28,059 bases of DNA from the NCBI GenBank assembly GCA_036897625.1, contig JAYMTA010000477.1, positions 1 through 28,059 on the forward strand, in the 5' to 3' direction. Shown here piece after piece: positions 1 through 16,653 of the stretch. The notes beneath the pieces are model-generated. The model saw only the letters and a program-made list of their open reading frames with translations, was not told the origin of the DNA and searched no databases. A program made the position numbers and the translations under genes. The DNA comes from Pelargonium cotyledonis. Its lineage: Eukaryota; Streptophyta; Magnoliopsida; Geraniales; Geraniaceae. How positions within the stretch are numbered: the first letter of the stretch is position 1; each line of letters starts with the position of its first letter.

Positions 1-1
1 G

Positions 2-193
2 CCAACGCCAGAACCTCCAATCACATTTGCTGCACGGGATGAGGCAGAAACTCAAAAGAGGGTTGCGGCTGTCTTTAAGAGGAAGCAGACCAGTGGCCTA
101 GGTGACGCGGGGTCTGCCACTGAGGGAGGTCGGTATGGAGGTCAACAAGAAGAGGAGACGGCTTTGGCACCGATGTCGAGGCTGACAGAGTAG
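2..193 (+). CDS. 3' end of an unidentified open frame entering from the left edge
   Basis: A frame open from base 2 runs 63 codons to a TAG at 191-193. The peptide is hydrophilic and low in complexity, rich in E, K, Q, G and R, with stretches such as TQKRVAAVFKRKQ and GGRYGGQQEEE. No domain is recognised. Base composition is richer in GC than most of the window, which fits coding DNA. The DNA just after it (to about 515) is T-rich and ends with an AATGAATAA-like stretch, so it could be a 3' UTR. It could equally be the last exon of a host gene or the tail of a mobile-element protein; the visible part does not decide. The true start lies outside the window. Confidence 0.35.
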   Translation, partial: PTPEPPITFAARDEAETQKRVAAVFKRKQTSGLGDAGSATEGGRYGGQQEEETALAPMSRLTE

Positions 194-952
194 AACACTC
201 GGTTTTGGTGGCAGCGTAGGATTCGGATCATTGTACGACATCAACGTTGAGGTCCTTTGAATGGTCTGGGTCGCCTCTGGAGATCGGATGGGGATAGGTC
301 TTGGCTGAGGCCCCATCTTATATGCAGAGCTTTCTTCTGGGGATGTATGTCTGATAGGGTTATTACGAGGTTTTGCTTATTGGTTCTGTTTTCTTTTAGT
401 TGGGTTAGGTTCAAACTTTATTTACTTTTGCTTCTAGGTTGGTTTCGTTGGGTCTGTTTTACCTTGTAACCACTATTGTGCTTTATCCCCTTGAAATGAA
501 TAATTATTTCCTTTTGCTAAAAAAAATAATAATTTCCATGACCTCCACGAGAGAATTATTTGCCAAGAGTAGAAACTCAACCCGACCCGGCGTTACCTGG
601 TTCTGCAAGCCGGGAGCACTAGGCAAACCCTCCCTCCAGCCTATGTTACTAATGACGAACTATGCCGGACTTTCTAAATCAGACCGTAAGACTCGAGACC
701 ACCCCACAATCTGTATCTACCACGGAAGCCGCCAACAACTATTAGGGACACTAGGCTAGTTGTAACCTAATTCACCGCGCCCACCAGCACCACTCATTGA
801 ACCAGACCCCATCGGTTTCTGCTTGCCCGTAACCTGATCCTATCACATGAGCGACCACAAAATCTCTCCGCACTAAATTCTATCATAGCCACTGTCTCAC
901 CTTTTGCTGCCTACTCCTTGATCATCACTTGTCAAACTCAAATCGCCACAAA

Positions 953-1071
953 CGCTTTGATTTGAAAACTCTATATATCCCTGACCGCCCTATCACATGA
1001 CCGCCCTGACTACCCTGAAGGTATAGTACTCATACAAGAGACAGACCGCTTTGATTCGAAAACTCTATATA
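953..1071 (+). repeat. 25-bp direct duplication with TATA-like ends
   Basis: The 25-bp segments at 953-977 and 1047-1071 differ at one base and are 94 bp apart. Both run from CGCTTTGATT to CTCTATATA. Shorter echoes (GACCGCCCT twice, TATCACATGA twice) lie between and before them. They may be a duplicated promoter fragment or internal repeats of an unrecognised element. No transcript start can be shown. Confidence 0.6.
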
Positions 1072-1336
1072 CCGTCCAAAGAAGCATGGCCGCCACCGCC
1101 GCCTCGACTTTATTTGGCCAGAAATTGACACATAATTAATATAAAAATAAAATAACATTATTTTAAAACAAAAAATGAAAATACCAAGACATGTTAGGTC
1201 AAATAGTTGAAACACTTTGGATTTCCTTTTAGATATCGGATTCGAGCCTCCTTGCCCACGGTTGAAACGCTTTGGTTTTGTGAGGATTTATGAGTTAAAA
1301 AAAAAACTACCACCTGTTGTGTATGTCAACAGATCT

Positions 1337-1355
1337 AAATAAATAAATAAATAAA
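1337..1355. repeat. (AAAT)n microsatellite
   Basis: Nearly five perfect AAAT units lie in AT-rich intergenic DNA. No function is implied. Confidence 0.85.
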
Positions 1356-2558
1356 ATAGAAACAAAAAATCTTACTTGTTTTGACTCTTTAAATACTAAG
1401 TTTTATATTCACACCCTTATAACCGACTATAACAAGTAACCAACCACCTTGACACACGTCAGCCTTGAGGTTAATGGTTTTGCATTAACAAATTTTGATT
1501 AAACCCCTAACCTAAAATCTTGTTTGTTTTGACTTTTGTACAACTAATTTTTTTTTAATCTCACTCTTGTAAGTGGTTCAACACCACATCTATACGGTGG
1601 TATGTTTTTATGCTGGCTGCTCCATTATAGTTTTTGGGATCATTATTCATGAGTTTTCTGAGTAGCTTTATCTGCAATAAAGAGGCTCATATATACCAAA
1701 ATTGAAAGATACTTCAAATGGACAATTTTGAAGCTTTGTCTGTGAACAAAGAAAGAAGACATGTTATAAAGGAACTGGGAATCTCATGGAGAAGATCATT
1801 GCCGAGGATGAAGGCTCTCTGCTCCTTCAATAAACTGTCTACAAAAATATTAGTTGCAAGTAATTTTGCGAGTAGTCTATGTTTGTCATTCTTCGAAAAC
1901 TACACTCTAGTCCAAACTGAGTGTTCTGTTTTACGAAAAGAAAAATCCGAAAGATAAGAACTTCATCTTTCATCAAGCTAATTATGTACAATTTATCAAA
2001 TATCAAAAGGCCATTTATTACAAATGACTCGTATGCAAATGGAGTGATTGTACGTTTCGGGTAAGTTAACCTCCACATGAAACAGATGCAATTGAAACTC
2101 AAAAACTGATATTGCGATACATATTATGGGAGAATCTGTAAATACGTACATTCACACACAAGTAATAAAACACAGTAAACTCAACACAACTTTAGAGAGT
2201 CTTGCAAGTAAATCAATCAATTAGAGCACATAAGAACTTTCTCTTAATTTTGTGCAAAATTTACGACAGAACGAAGAATAGAGTATGTAAAGTATTTTCA
2301 TGCAAATCCATGTTATATTATATACCGCTGAAAAGACGAGAAAAAACAAGAATGAAAGTGGGAGGAAAAGCTATCACTGAAAGCCACTGAAGAGGAGCCA
2401 AAAGCATAAGGGGAAGGCTTTTAAGGTTTCAATAGTACGTCATTATGAACATTTTAAAAATATTCCAATGTTATGGCTTTACACACCATGCAAGAAATTC
2501 TTCCACATTTCTTCTTAAAAAATTGTGTTAAAATTTATCAAGGAACGCACACACCGCA

Positions 2559-5500
2559 TTATGGATTGTGAGCCTCGATATCAACATGGCGAATACCTGG
2601 AACGAGCTCCTGGATTTCCTTTTCGAGCCTATCCACTTCACTCCCTAGTGCCGTAACCACTTCCTCACCTGGTAAAATGAATTCAGTCAGTATGTATGTT
2701 ACACATAGCGTGTATCTTTATTGTGCAGGACAACGCGTACCATAATTTGACATGATGTTGAATAGTTGGGTGTCGTCATTCTCCTTTGCAGCTTGTCGGA
2801 ACTGCGCACCATTGAACTTTGTTACTTACATGTGCACGAATTACATAGTTGCTTGCACAGACACATACAGAAAACTAAGTGTGTTGTGGCTTGTGGCTTC
2901 GTAGCATATAATTAGAGTTAGCAGCCCTTGCATGCATGCTTGTGTCATGTTGAAGGTTGATTGCGTGCTATATGGGCCAGCAGAACACGGCACGTTGAAT
3001 AAATATTAAATAATAAACACTAAAATGACACATGAGCAGGTAACACGAACACGATACGTCGCAACTGAACGTGTTTTGCACACAAGACCAACACACCTGG
3101 CACTACACTTCCCCAACACAGTCAAATATCACAAATGCAACTTATTTTACGTAACTATGTTAACTAGTTAGTTTTTCTTTTGCGGGGTTAATTTATAACC
3201 CCTCAGTGTGCGTGTTAGTTAAACCACTAAGGGTGGCGCAGTTGGTTAATCCAACTTTGTGAGTGGGATGATTAATCCCCACTCAACACATCCTTGGTGG
3301 GGGTGGTGTGGTCTCCCCACGTGTTGAGACCCAAATTGTCAGCTCTTCCAAGAAACAGGCAACACAAATTGTCAGCTCTTCCTATAACTAAACTGTTCTG
3401 TTTGGAAAATACAAGGAATACAGAGTTGTGTGCCCTACTTGAGCACAAACGACTTCCAAGAAACAGGCAACACAGGTATGCATAAACACAACACAACCCA
3501 TAACACTTGTCAGCTCTACCTATAACTAAGCTGTTCTGTTTTGAAAATACAAGGATTACAGAGTTGTGTGCCCTACTTGCGCACAAACGACTTCCAAGAA
3601 ACAGGCAACACAGGTATGGATAAACCAACATGTGCAAGAAACAGGCAACACAGGTATGCATAAACACACACAACCCATAACACTTGAGCACATGGTGGTT
3701 TATCCGCATGACTAGTAAAATAACTAAAAGACCACGAAATCGAAATATCATATTAAGGTTTAAAAAAAAAAATCATAGATCAATATAGCTAACCTGTCTG
3801 GCCCACTCATCACTTCCAGTCCTCTTTAGATAATTTTGTATCACAGCCACTCCATTGAAATCTGGTGCATTAGCTAGCCAAAATCAGATTTTGTATGAAA
3901 CACCAATAAGACAAAAAGCCAAGAGTTCCTATGCAACAGGACTCCAAGTGCTAGATCATACATGTAATTGCCAAATAACAAGCAACTCTGAACCACAATA
4001 TTACAATACTAAAATGGTACAAAACCTAGTTAATTAAATTTTATTACTGTGCTCCCCAAAGCACTCGAGGATATTGCCAAGAAAGACTATAAATGAAAAG
4101 AGCACGGCAGAAAAATAAGTTACCTATTTCTGCCTTAAATCTAAAGAATCCGGGTCCAATCACCTCACTCTTGCAATCATATAAAGCATCTACAACCTAC
4201 AAGAGGGATTTCACAATTGTCATATTTATGATGCACAAGAATAATGCCCATTGTTGAAGAGAACTATATAGCAAAGTTATACCGGGTCATTTTTCAAGAA
4301 ATGTAGAACCTTCTCCATATCTTTGTCGTCCATAGCTCTACCAATCAAAGCATGTCTATTCCTCTGGATGAGAAAGATAGCCACCTGCACAAAATATTTA
4401 GATCAATAAACTTTACCTCAATCGTGTTCCAAATTCAACTCTCCGAAACTTGTGAAAATCACAATTTCACAAAGAAAACTAGATCAAGAGATGTTTATTT
4501 TTTCAAACATCTGCAAATGTAGAATGCACCCACATACAAAATATTGTCAGATAAATATATATTTGCAAGTATTTGTGTTATTTGCTTGGATGGCCATGGC
4601 ATATATGATGTATACTCTTCAGTTGTGAAATTGACAGGTGAGAAGAGTTGCATACCATTCCAAGTAGGTTACCAACAATTATTGAACCAATTGAATCATA
4701 CATAGCATTCCCTGTGGTATTTACTGCAACCAATGATGCTCCTGCAATTATAAGGCCAGCTACTGCAGCCCCATCCTGTACAATTGTGATAATATATTAC
4801 GGGACATGCACTACCAATGTAGGTATGTAAAAATTGACAAGATTAAAGAACAAACTAACAGTAATAATTAAAAGTGAATGAATACACAAACTGCTAAGTT
4901 CAACTCCTAAGAATCGTTGTATCCAGTTGCAACAAGTGAAAGTTAAGAAGAATTAAAAAAAAAAACAATCAATCACCTCCGTCATGACTGCAACAGATGT
5001 AGGATCATGACCACGCCACACATAGTCTCTTATTCTCATGCCCTCAGCAGCAGCACCTTTCTTGACAGCTTGGATAGCGACAATAAGAGAAGCACCTAAA
5101 GAAGACGTGATTGTTTGAGGCAAACAACTGAGAACAAAATTTAAAACTAAACATAAATGCAGGAACAGTTAACCAATAGTACAAGTGAAAATCACAACAA
5201 TTATACCTTCAATGAGAAACGAAGCCCCAATGACGAAAGCAGCATACTCAATATGTTCAGGGTGCTGAATAAGGCATAATTAGAAATCAGAAAGCCCTAA
5301 CTTAATTTAAACCAGCTACAGCTAACAAGTAGGATGTAGGATTGAGAAAAGTAGAAAATTTTCAAAATTTTCAGTAACAAAACATGCAAAATAGAATTAT
5401 ACAGGGTAAAGTACCTGTGAAGTCCACAAATTTTGAATTCCATGAACAATTGTAGCACCAGAACCAAGACAAAAAATACCAACAGCAGATATCAAAGACC

Positions 5501-6937
5501 AGACAAATCTTTCTTTGGAATAACCGTAACTGCATAAAATCCAGGTAACAAATTTAGAATATTCATAGAATAAAATAGCATTGAATAACTGCTTCAAGTT
5601 GCATCTGTTGTATGGACTCACGGATGAATAGCATCTGGGGCACGCCGTGAGCTACTTAATCCATAAGCAAGAAGTGCCTACAATGCTAACATGAATTAGT
5701 TCACAGACATGCTAATGTTAGCAAACTGATGTAATCTTCCTAGTAGGATTGTGAACTATCAGATCAACATAAATACCTGATTTGCCAAATCTGCAAACGA
5801 GTGCACTGCTTCAGCCAACATAACATGACTAGAGGTTGATAACCAAACCCCAAGCTTGAGAGAAAAGACGAGAAAGTTGCACCATAGTGCAGTTGTTACA
5901 GCTCTTTGACTAGAATACAAAGTTAATAGAATTAGACGTTCACAAAATATTTTAAGGAGCTAAGTATAGGTTTCTTTTTCATAATTGAATTTATTTATAG
6001 AGATCTCACATACAGTCCAGATGTATACAAAAATAAGCTAACACCAAATAACCACACAAAATGTTCATAGCTATACGTAAGTTCTTGGACAATCAATTAA
6101 TAGGAAGGTCTATCAAACTCTAAATCCATATATACAGAATTAAAGATCTTCCTGTTCACATAAACATATAAAGACACAAAAAAAGATGTCTAGGAACATT
6201 CCTTATTCCGTTTTCTCTTCTTCTCACACTCCACTTACAAATTTACACACTGATCAGGAAAAGAGCATCTACACCTAGTCTAATGGAGTGAGATACTTAA
6301 CATGATTCCACTTCTCAACAACAAATGTGTTCAAACAATTGCAATGTTGTTAGAAGAATCCATTTTGAGCTAGAAAAAATCATCATTTATCATTTTTATT
6401 TCCAAATTCGGAAGTAAGAACAACAACAGACAGATAATCATAAAAACCATACCTGTGCTGATCATTAACTTCAATATTCTTAACATTCTTCGGTCTCGTA
6501 AAAAAATCTGCAAACGATAAGGCACAAGCTCATACACTTTAAAAAAATCACACTACACACGTTCACAAACAAATTCAAGAAGAAAAGAAGAAAGAAATTT
6601 CAGCTAAATTTTTTGGAGGAAACTTACTGCGACGATACGTGTACTGATTCTCATGATGTCTCTGGTCGCTTCTGTGTCGTTGCTTAGTGCTGTCGAAGCA
6701 AACCAAACCTAGCAACATGCATCTTCTAGGGGAATTAACAGTGACGAGACCTCGATACTGAGTGAAAGAGCCTAATTGAGGAATTTTTCTACAGTGAGCA
6801 AGCGCGAGCGAGTTCTGCACGGAACAGCTCGATTCGGAGAGCGAATTTACAGAAAAATTGAAGCGAAAAAAGGAGGAGGAAGAAGAAAAGTTGCGGAGGC
6901 GATGGAGGCGATTGTAGTACGAATACGAAGTTCGCAT
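2559..6937 (-). CDS. MTPC4: Cation efflux (CDF/SLC30) transporter, metal tolerance protein C4 type
   Basis: Thirteen exons join in phase (plus coordinates, 5' exon last): 2559-2668, 2741-2801, 3794-3861, 4124-4196, 4283-4384, 4656-4775, 4977-5095, 5207-5264, 5415-5529, 5622-5677, 5777-5909, 6453-6507, 6628-6937. The product is 459 aa, close to the 457 aa I recall for Arabidopsis MTPC4, the plant relative of human ZnT9 (SLC30A9). Residues 1 to about 60 are rich in Arg and Ser and nearly free of acids, like an organelle-targeting peptide. Several hydrophobic segments follow from about residue 126. Seen: HSFAD in TM2 (H158, D162), HPYGY (184-188), and TEDGAAVAG in TM5. There D283 takes the usual Asp place, but the His of the common HxxxD is replaced (V279 by my alignment), as expected for the ZnT9 branch. 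The C-terminal third is the soluble CDF domain. Zinc or another divalent metal is the inferred substrate. An in-frame Met 21 codons upstream (7000) is a possible alternative start; 6937 was chosen for the targeting-like N-terminus and the length. Confidence 0.93.
3000..3110. repeat. Possible old dispersed repeat in transporter intron
   Basis: The stretch around AACACGAACACGATACG (about 3042-3058), with CAGAACACGGCACG upstream, resembles the ACACGAACACGA type of sequence common in dispersed plant repeats. Similar wording appears in the first intron of the KH gene (about 25278-25310 and 25838-25850). Ends and family cannot be fixed. Confidence 0.25.
3230..3335 (+). repeat. tRNA-like, SINE-like segment in transporter intron 12
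   Basis: TGGCGCAGTTGGTTA at 3233-3247 matches an RNA polymerase III box A and the D-arm of plant elongator tRNA-Met. About 35 bp further on, GATGATTAATCCCC (about 3267-3280) is a weak box B. The following 50 bp (about 3282-3329) can fold into a hairpin with arms CTCAACAC and GTGTTGAG and an inner GTGGGG/CCCCAC pairing. This layout fits the head of a tRNA-derived SINE. No poly(A) or T-rich tail and no target-site duplication was found, so it may be a fragment. It is not an intact tRNA gene because no cloverleaf can be built. Confidence 0.35.
3335..3690. repeat. Tandem repeat array, about 138-bp period, in transporter intron 12
   Basis: Two near-identical units begin at GTCAGCTCT (3371 and 3509). 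Each holds TATAACTAA, CTGTTCTGTTT, ACAGAGTTGTGTGCC and AAGAAACAGGCAACACA. A truncated third copy begins near 3634 and repeats AAGAAACAGGCAACACAGG and CCCATAACACTTG. A shorter 33-bp duplication of the TTGTCAGCTCTTCC part precedes them (about 3336-3385). The high identity suggests recent expansion. Long open frames across it are a by-product of the repetition and not genes. Confidence 0.8.
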
Positions 6938-7035
6938 CAACACCAAGCTCGATTTCACATTTCTCTCACTCAACACCATGCTATTACTGTGACACCGCAA
7001 CTGCTACTCCAGCAATTGATATTTCTCTTCAATTT

Positions 7036-7212
7036 TCATGTGAGGAAATGAAGATCGGCGAATCGGAGAAGATGATGAAGACGAAGGTGTGCATCGTTTT
7101 GTGTTACTGTTGCTCTCTTGTTATCGTCTTCGTCGTGAGCTCTCTCAGCGTCCAGAAGAATAGCAGCAACAGCAAGTAGAGCATTAACCACTGTGTCCGG
7201 AGAGGAAGGCAT
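7036..7212 (-). other. Candidate 58-aa upstream ORF in the transporter leader
   Basis: On the minus strand an ATG at 7212-7210 opens 58 codons and stops with TGA at 7036-7038, about 100 bases before the transporter start at 6937. The peptide begins MPSSPDTVVNALLAVAAILL and turns acidic, then His-rich. It lies between the site II cluster and the transporter start, where the 5' UTR is expected. If transcribed, it would be read before the main frame. No homolog is recognised. A plus-strand 43-codon frame (7048-7179) overlaps the same DNA, so either may be chance in GC-richer leader sequence. Confidence 0.3.
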
Positions 7213-7263
7213 TGGACCAGGAGATTCAAGAAGAGTTTGGGCCTCAACGTTCAAAAACCTATT

Positions 7264-7377
7264 GGCCCAACAAAAGCCCAATTTTATATGGCCCAACAAA
7301 AGCCCAATTATATTTGGCCCGAAATCGAGTATTTTTAAACCTATTGGCCCAGAAAAGCCCAATATTATATAGGCCCA
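7264..7377 (-). promoter_or_regulatory. Cluster of seven site II (TGGGCY) elements, probable transporter promoter
   Basis: Seven GGCCCA or AGCCCA hexamers begin at 7264, 7275, 7290, 7301, 7346, 7356 and 7372. They read TGGGCC or TGGGCT on the minus strand, 327-440 bases upstream of the transporter start. Site II elements are bound by TCP factors and are frequent in plant promoters of ribosomal and mitochondrial protein genes. Part of the cluster is a local duplication: 26-bp period at 7264 and 7290, and AAACCTATTGGCCCA again about 82 bp on. The link to the transporter is inferred from position. Confidence 0.6.
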
Positions 7378-8552
7378 ATACTGAGTATTTTTGTTTTTAA
7401 TGAATTTTATTATTACACCATTAACTACCTTCTTTCTAATCTTTCTTACAACAAAAATTGATACATTTATTTTTTGAACGAAGAAAGCAAATTAATGGTT
7501 GAAACTGTCATGTTTACGATAATATAACACATCGGAAATTAACGCACATAAAGATGAGAATGCTCGTCTAAATCCACTTTCTTTGTGCATTGACTGAGTT
7601 TGTATTTTCACTGCAATTGCGCATAGCATAGTGTTCATATTATCCGCATAATGTGTTTCGAGCTTGACATCATGAACTAATTCGGTAACTCGAGTCCAAA
7701 CTCTAAGCTATAATTGACAATTGAGGTCTCGGGTCAAACTTTCTGGATCGGGTTTCTCGGGTCAATCAATGATAAAAGATAAGGGGTATCACTATGATTA
7801 GATATTAGATTCGAAATAGTCGTTCATATTAGGTTATGCTCATGTTCTTTTACTTTAGTTTACTCAACATTAAAAAGTATAAAATTTGAAACTTGAATGT
7901 TTAGTTATATATAGGAGACCATTTCTTTTATAATTCAGTTTTCAATAGTTAAGAAACTATTTTACATAACATTAGTTTAGAGATCAAACCAATTAAATTC
8001 TAACAGTTTAGAGGCCATTTTGATAGTTTTACCTCAGCATCATATAAATTACCCAAACAAATTAGGTCTGATAATATATATTCGGCTGATGTCAATATTT
8101 TAATTTGCAGTCATTTTTTCATGATTATATTCAAATGGAGAAGCATATTATATAATATGAGCATAAATGCTAAATAAATAATAATAAAAGTGTAATACCA
8201 TTGCATAAAGCAAATCAGATTGAAAACTGTAGGTACTAACCTAATCTCCGTTACATAATTGAACACCTTCAAACAAAATGGCACTTTCATGGCACCATAA
8301 TATAATACAACAATTTCAGCAAAATTGGTCTATTTCCGAGAATCGCTTCTCTAGACAAAGTGAGACTGTAAAATCATACTCCAAATCTCCCTCATCCGGA
8401 TTGAGTCTCGTTGTTTCCTACTAAAAACAGCTGATAATCTAAACGTAAATAATGAAGATAAATGTGTAACCCTTTGGTTCTTTCGCCTGTTACGGGCATG
8501 AAACCTTTTGAAGGGGGTTTTTGCCACAAACACGGGAAAGAGAGCAACAAAT
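7378..8552. other. Spacer between transporter promoter and mannosidase 3' end
   Basis: No gene is seen. The right part, next to 8552, must include the 3' UTR of the minus-strand mannosidase. About 7690-7780 repeats CGGGTCAA-like words, and about 7980-8030 has wording common in dispersed plant repeats (TTTAGAGGCCATTTTGATAG), but no element ends could be found. Confidence 0.5.
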
Positions 8553-15016
<6,464 letters not shown>

Positions 15017-15310
15017 TTCCTTCCCTTCCTAGATCTCACTGTCTCTGTATCTCCAGATTCAAAACCAAAACATCAAACAGAATCGGAGAAAAGCACAGAT
15101 TTTTCTCAGGTGATCGGATCGAGAAAATGGAACCGAAACGAAAATTGTAAAACAGCTAAATGATGATTTTGATTTTGATATTGTGAAATTAAGATTGAAA
15201 TTGCTCAAAATACGACTGGGTGAAGAAGGAGGAGAAACGGATTGTTGCTATGGAGACATGTTTGTGGCGTTGAAGAGAAATTTGAAGCAGAACAGAACAG
15301 GCGGAGCCAA

Positions 15311-15332
15311 ACCAACCAACCAACCAACCAAC
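15311..15332. repeat. (AACC)n microsatellite in the mannosidase leader
   Basis: Five and a half perfect ACCA units lie upstream of the mannosidase start, probably within its 5' UTR. They read (TTGG)n on the sense strand. Confidence 0.85.
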
Positions 15333-16632
15333 AAACTGGTGATCTCCGAAAATAGGGAAAAATGGATTGTGTGAGAAATTGGGGAAATAGCAGAAAATGG
15401 GGGTGAAATGGGAATGTAGTGAAAGAGAGGACGACTTGAAGACTAGTAGCCCCTAAATAAACGACCTTCAATTTTCTCAAGTGTGGTCTTCTATTAACAT
15501 TGCACAGCTCGTGTTTCGAATCAAATTCGGGTTTAAAGTATCTTAATTCGAAATAGATGTGGGTCGGTTTGAGATATTTTTGGTAGAGAATAAGAGGGCT
15601 ACTCCATTCGAATTGTACCTTTTTCACTTTAATTTTTTAATGGAATTCGATATAAAAGTTAATTGATCCGTTAAAATGTTATAGGTTAAATTTCAAGTAA
15701 TTGTGCAGACTGTGTTTATATAATTTCTTTCAGTGGCTCAATTATTGATATAACTAACGATTTGAGTCTAGTTATTGTCAAGACTTTTAAGATCGGGTTG
15801 AAGAGGTTAAACATGATAAACAATAATGAGAGTTGCAGATTTGTTATACAAAATATATAAATTGTCTGAACTGGAAATTAATTTGGCTCATTTCATTCAA
15901 GTATACCCATAAAATTGCAAACTAAATTTTAAAATTTTCACAAATTTGAGTTTAAATTTTTTATATTCTACAATTTTATTTTAATTTGTATCTAAGTTAA
16001 ACAGAACATTCATTAGAATAAAACGTCCGGTCATTTATTAGGCCACGTTAATATGTTGGATCAACTAGTACAAATGTCATAAGTGTTGGCTTTTTATATG
16101 TATGTTAAAGTTCTACGTAACAATTACAGTATATATTTGATACGCTAATAAATACACAACCGTATATTGGAAAATCATTATTGTTCACATATATGATCTT
16201 ATATTTATGTGATGTCAAATTATAATTATGCAACATATCTAGTACACCAACCAAAGCATAGTCAAGTGTAAGAAACGAGATATCGTTTAAAACATATTGA
16301 AAATATCTTTTTCTTAAAAAACGGAAATTTAGTTTATTATGTTGTTTTTTTATCAGAAAAACATCTTCTTATAATGTTATGCTGTTAGAGAGAAGACTCA
16401 AATTCGAGATCTCAAAAATAATTCAAAATTAACTCAACATTCCTCTGTTATATTGTGAAATATATTACAGTATGATCTTTTTAATAGATTTTTTTGTTAG
16501 AAAAAAAAAACTAATGAAAATTAATTTAAGAAATAAATCGATTGATATTGTCGGGAAGAAGAGATCTACTGAAACAGCGATTGCTCTTTTGCCCCCAAAC
16601 CAGAAACACAGCTCTTCTTCGTCTTCTTCTCC

Positions 16633-16653
16633 ATGGCCCTTCACAAACCCTAA
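16633..16653 (+). other. Short upstream ORF (MALHKP) in the GATA leader
   Basis: An ATG in the good context CCATGG opens six codons and stops with TAA, about 640 bases before the GATA start. It counts only if the leader begins upstream of it, which the pyrimidine-rich DNA just before it suggests but does not prove. Confidence 0.3.

Larger units (their letters stand above)
194..2558. other. Left intergenic region
   Basis: No gene is supported here. About 194-515 could be the 3' UTR of the open frame at the left edge. About 540-1110 is richer in GC than its surroundings and holds a duplicated 25-bp segment (953-977 and 1047-1071), each copy ending in a CTCTATATA box. A 15-bp segment, GTTGAAACxCTTTGG, occurs at 1206 and again near 1261. 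From about 1280 the DNA is AT-rich. The part nearest 2558 must hold the 3' UTR of the minus-strand transporter, but its poly(A) site cannot be placed with confidence. Confidence 0.5.

Noticed and set aside
1225-1260. Second tRNA-like (SINE) segment from GGATTCGAGCCTCC
   Set aside because: The box B-like word is good, but no box A lies at a suitable distance upstream.
1718-1957. 79-codon plus-strand frame starting MDNFEALSVNKERRH
   Set aside because: No recognised domain, AT-rich context and no splice or family support; a frame of this length is expected by chance in the region.
3230-3300. Intact tRNA-Met gene
   Set aside because: Only the D-arm region matches; no anticodon arm or full cloverleaf can be formed.
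3272-3751. 159-codon minus-strand frame with repeated CCLFLGSRLC words
   Set aside because: The repetition comes from the tandem array in the transporter intron. The frame has no family similarity and lies inside an intron on the coding strand of the host gene.
6776-7051. 91-codon plus-strand frame opposite the first transporter exon
   Set aside because: It is antisense to a well-supported exon, and its composition mirrors that exon.
7048-7179. 43-codon plus-strand frame with a hydrophobic core (VCIVLCYCCSLVIVFVV)
   Set aside because: It overlaps the minus-strand leader ORF. No promoter or homolog supports a plus-strand gene, and the hydrophobic look follows from T-rich third and second positions.
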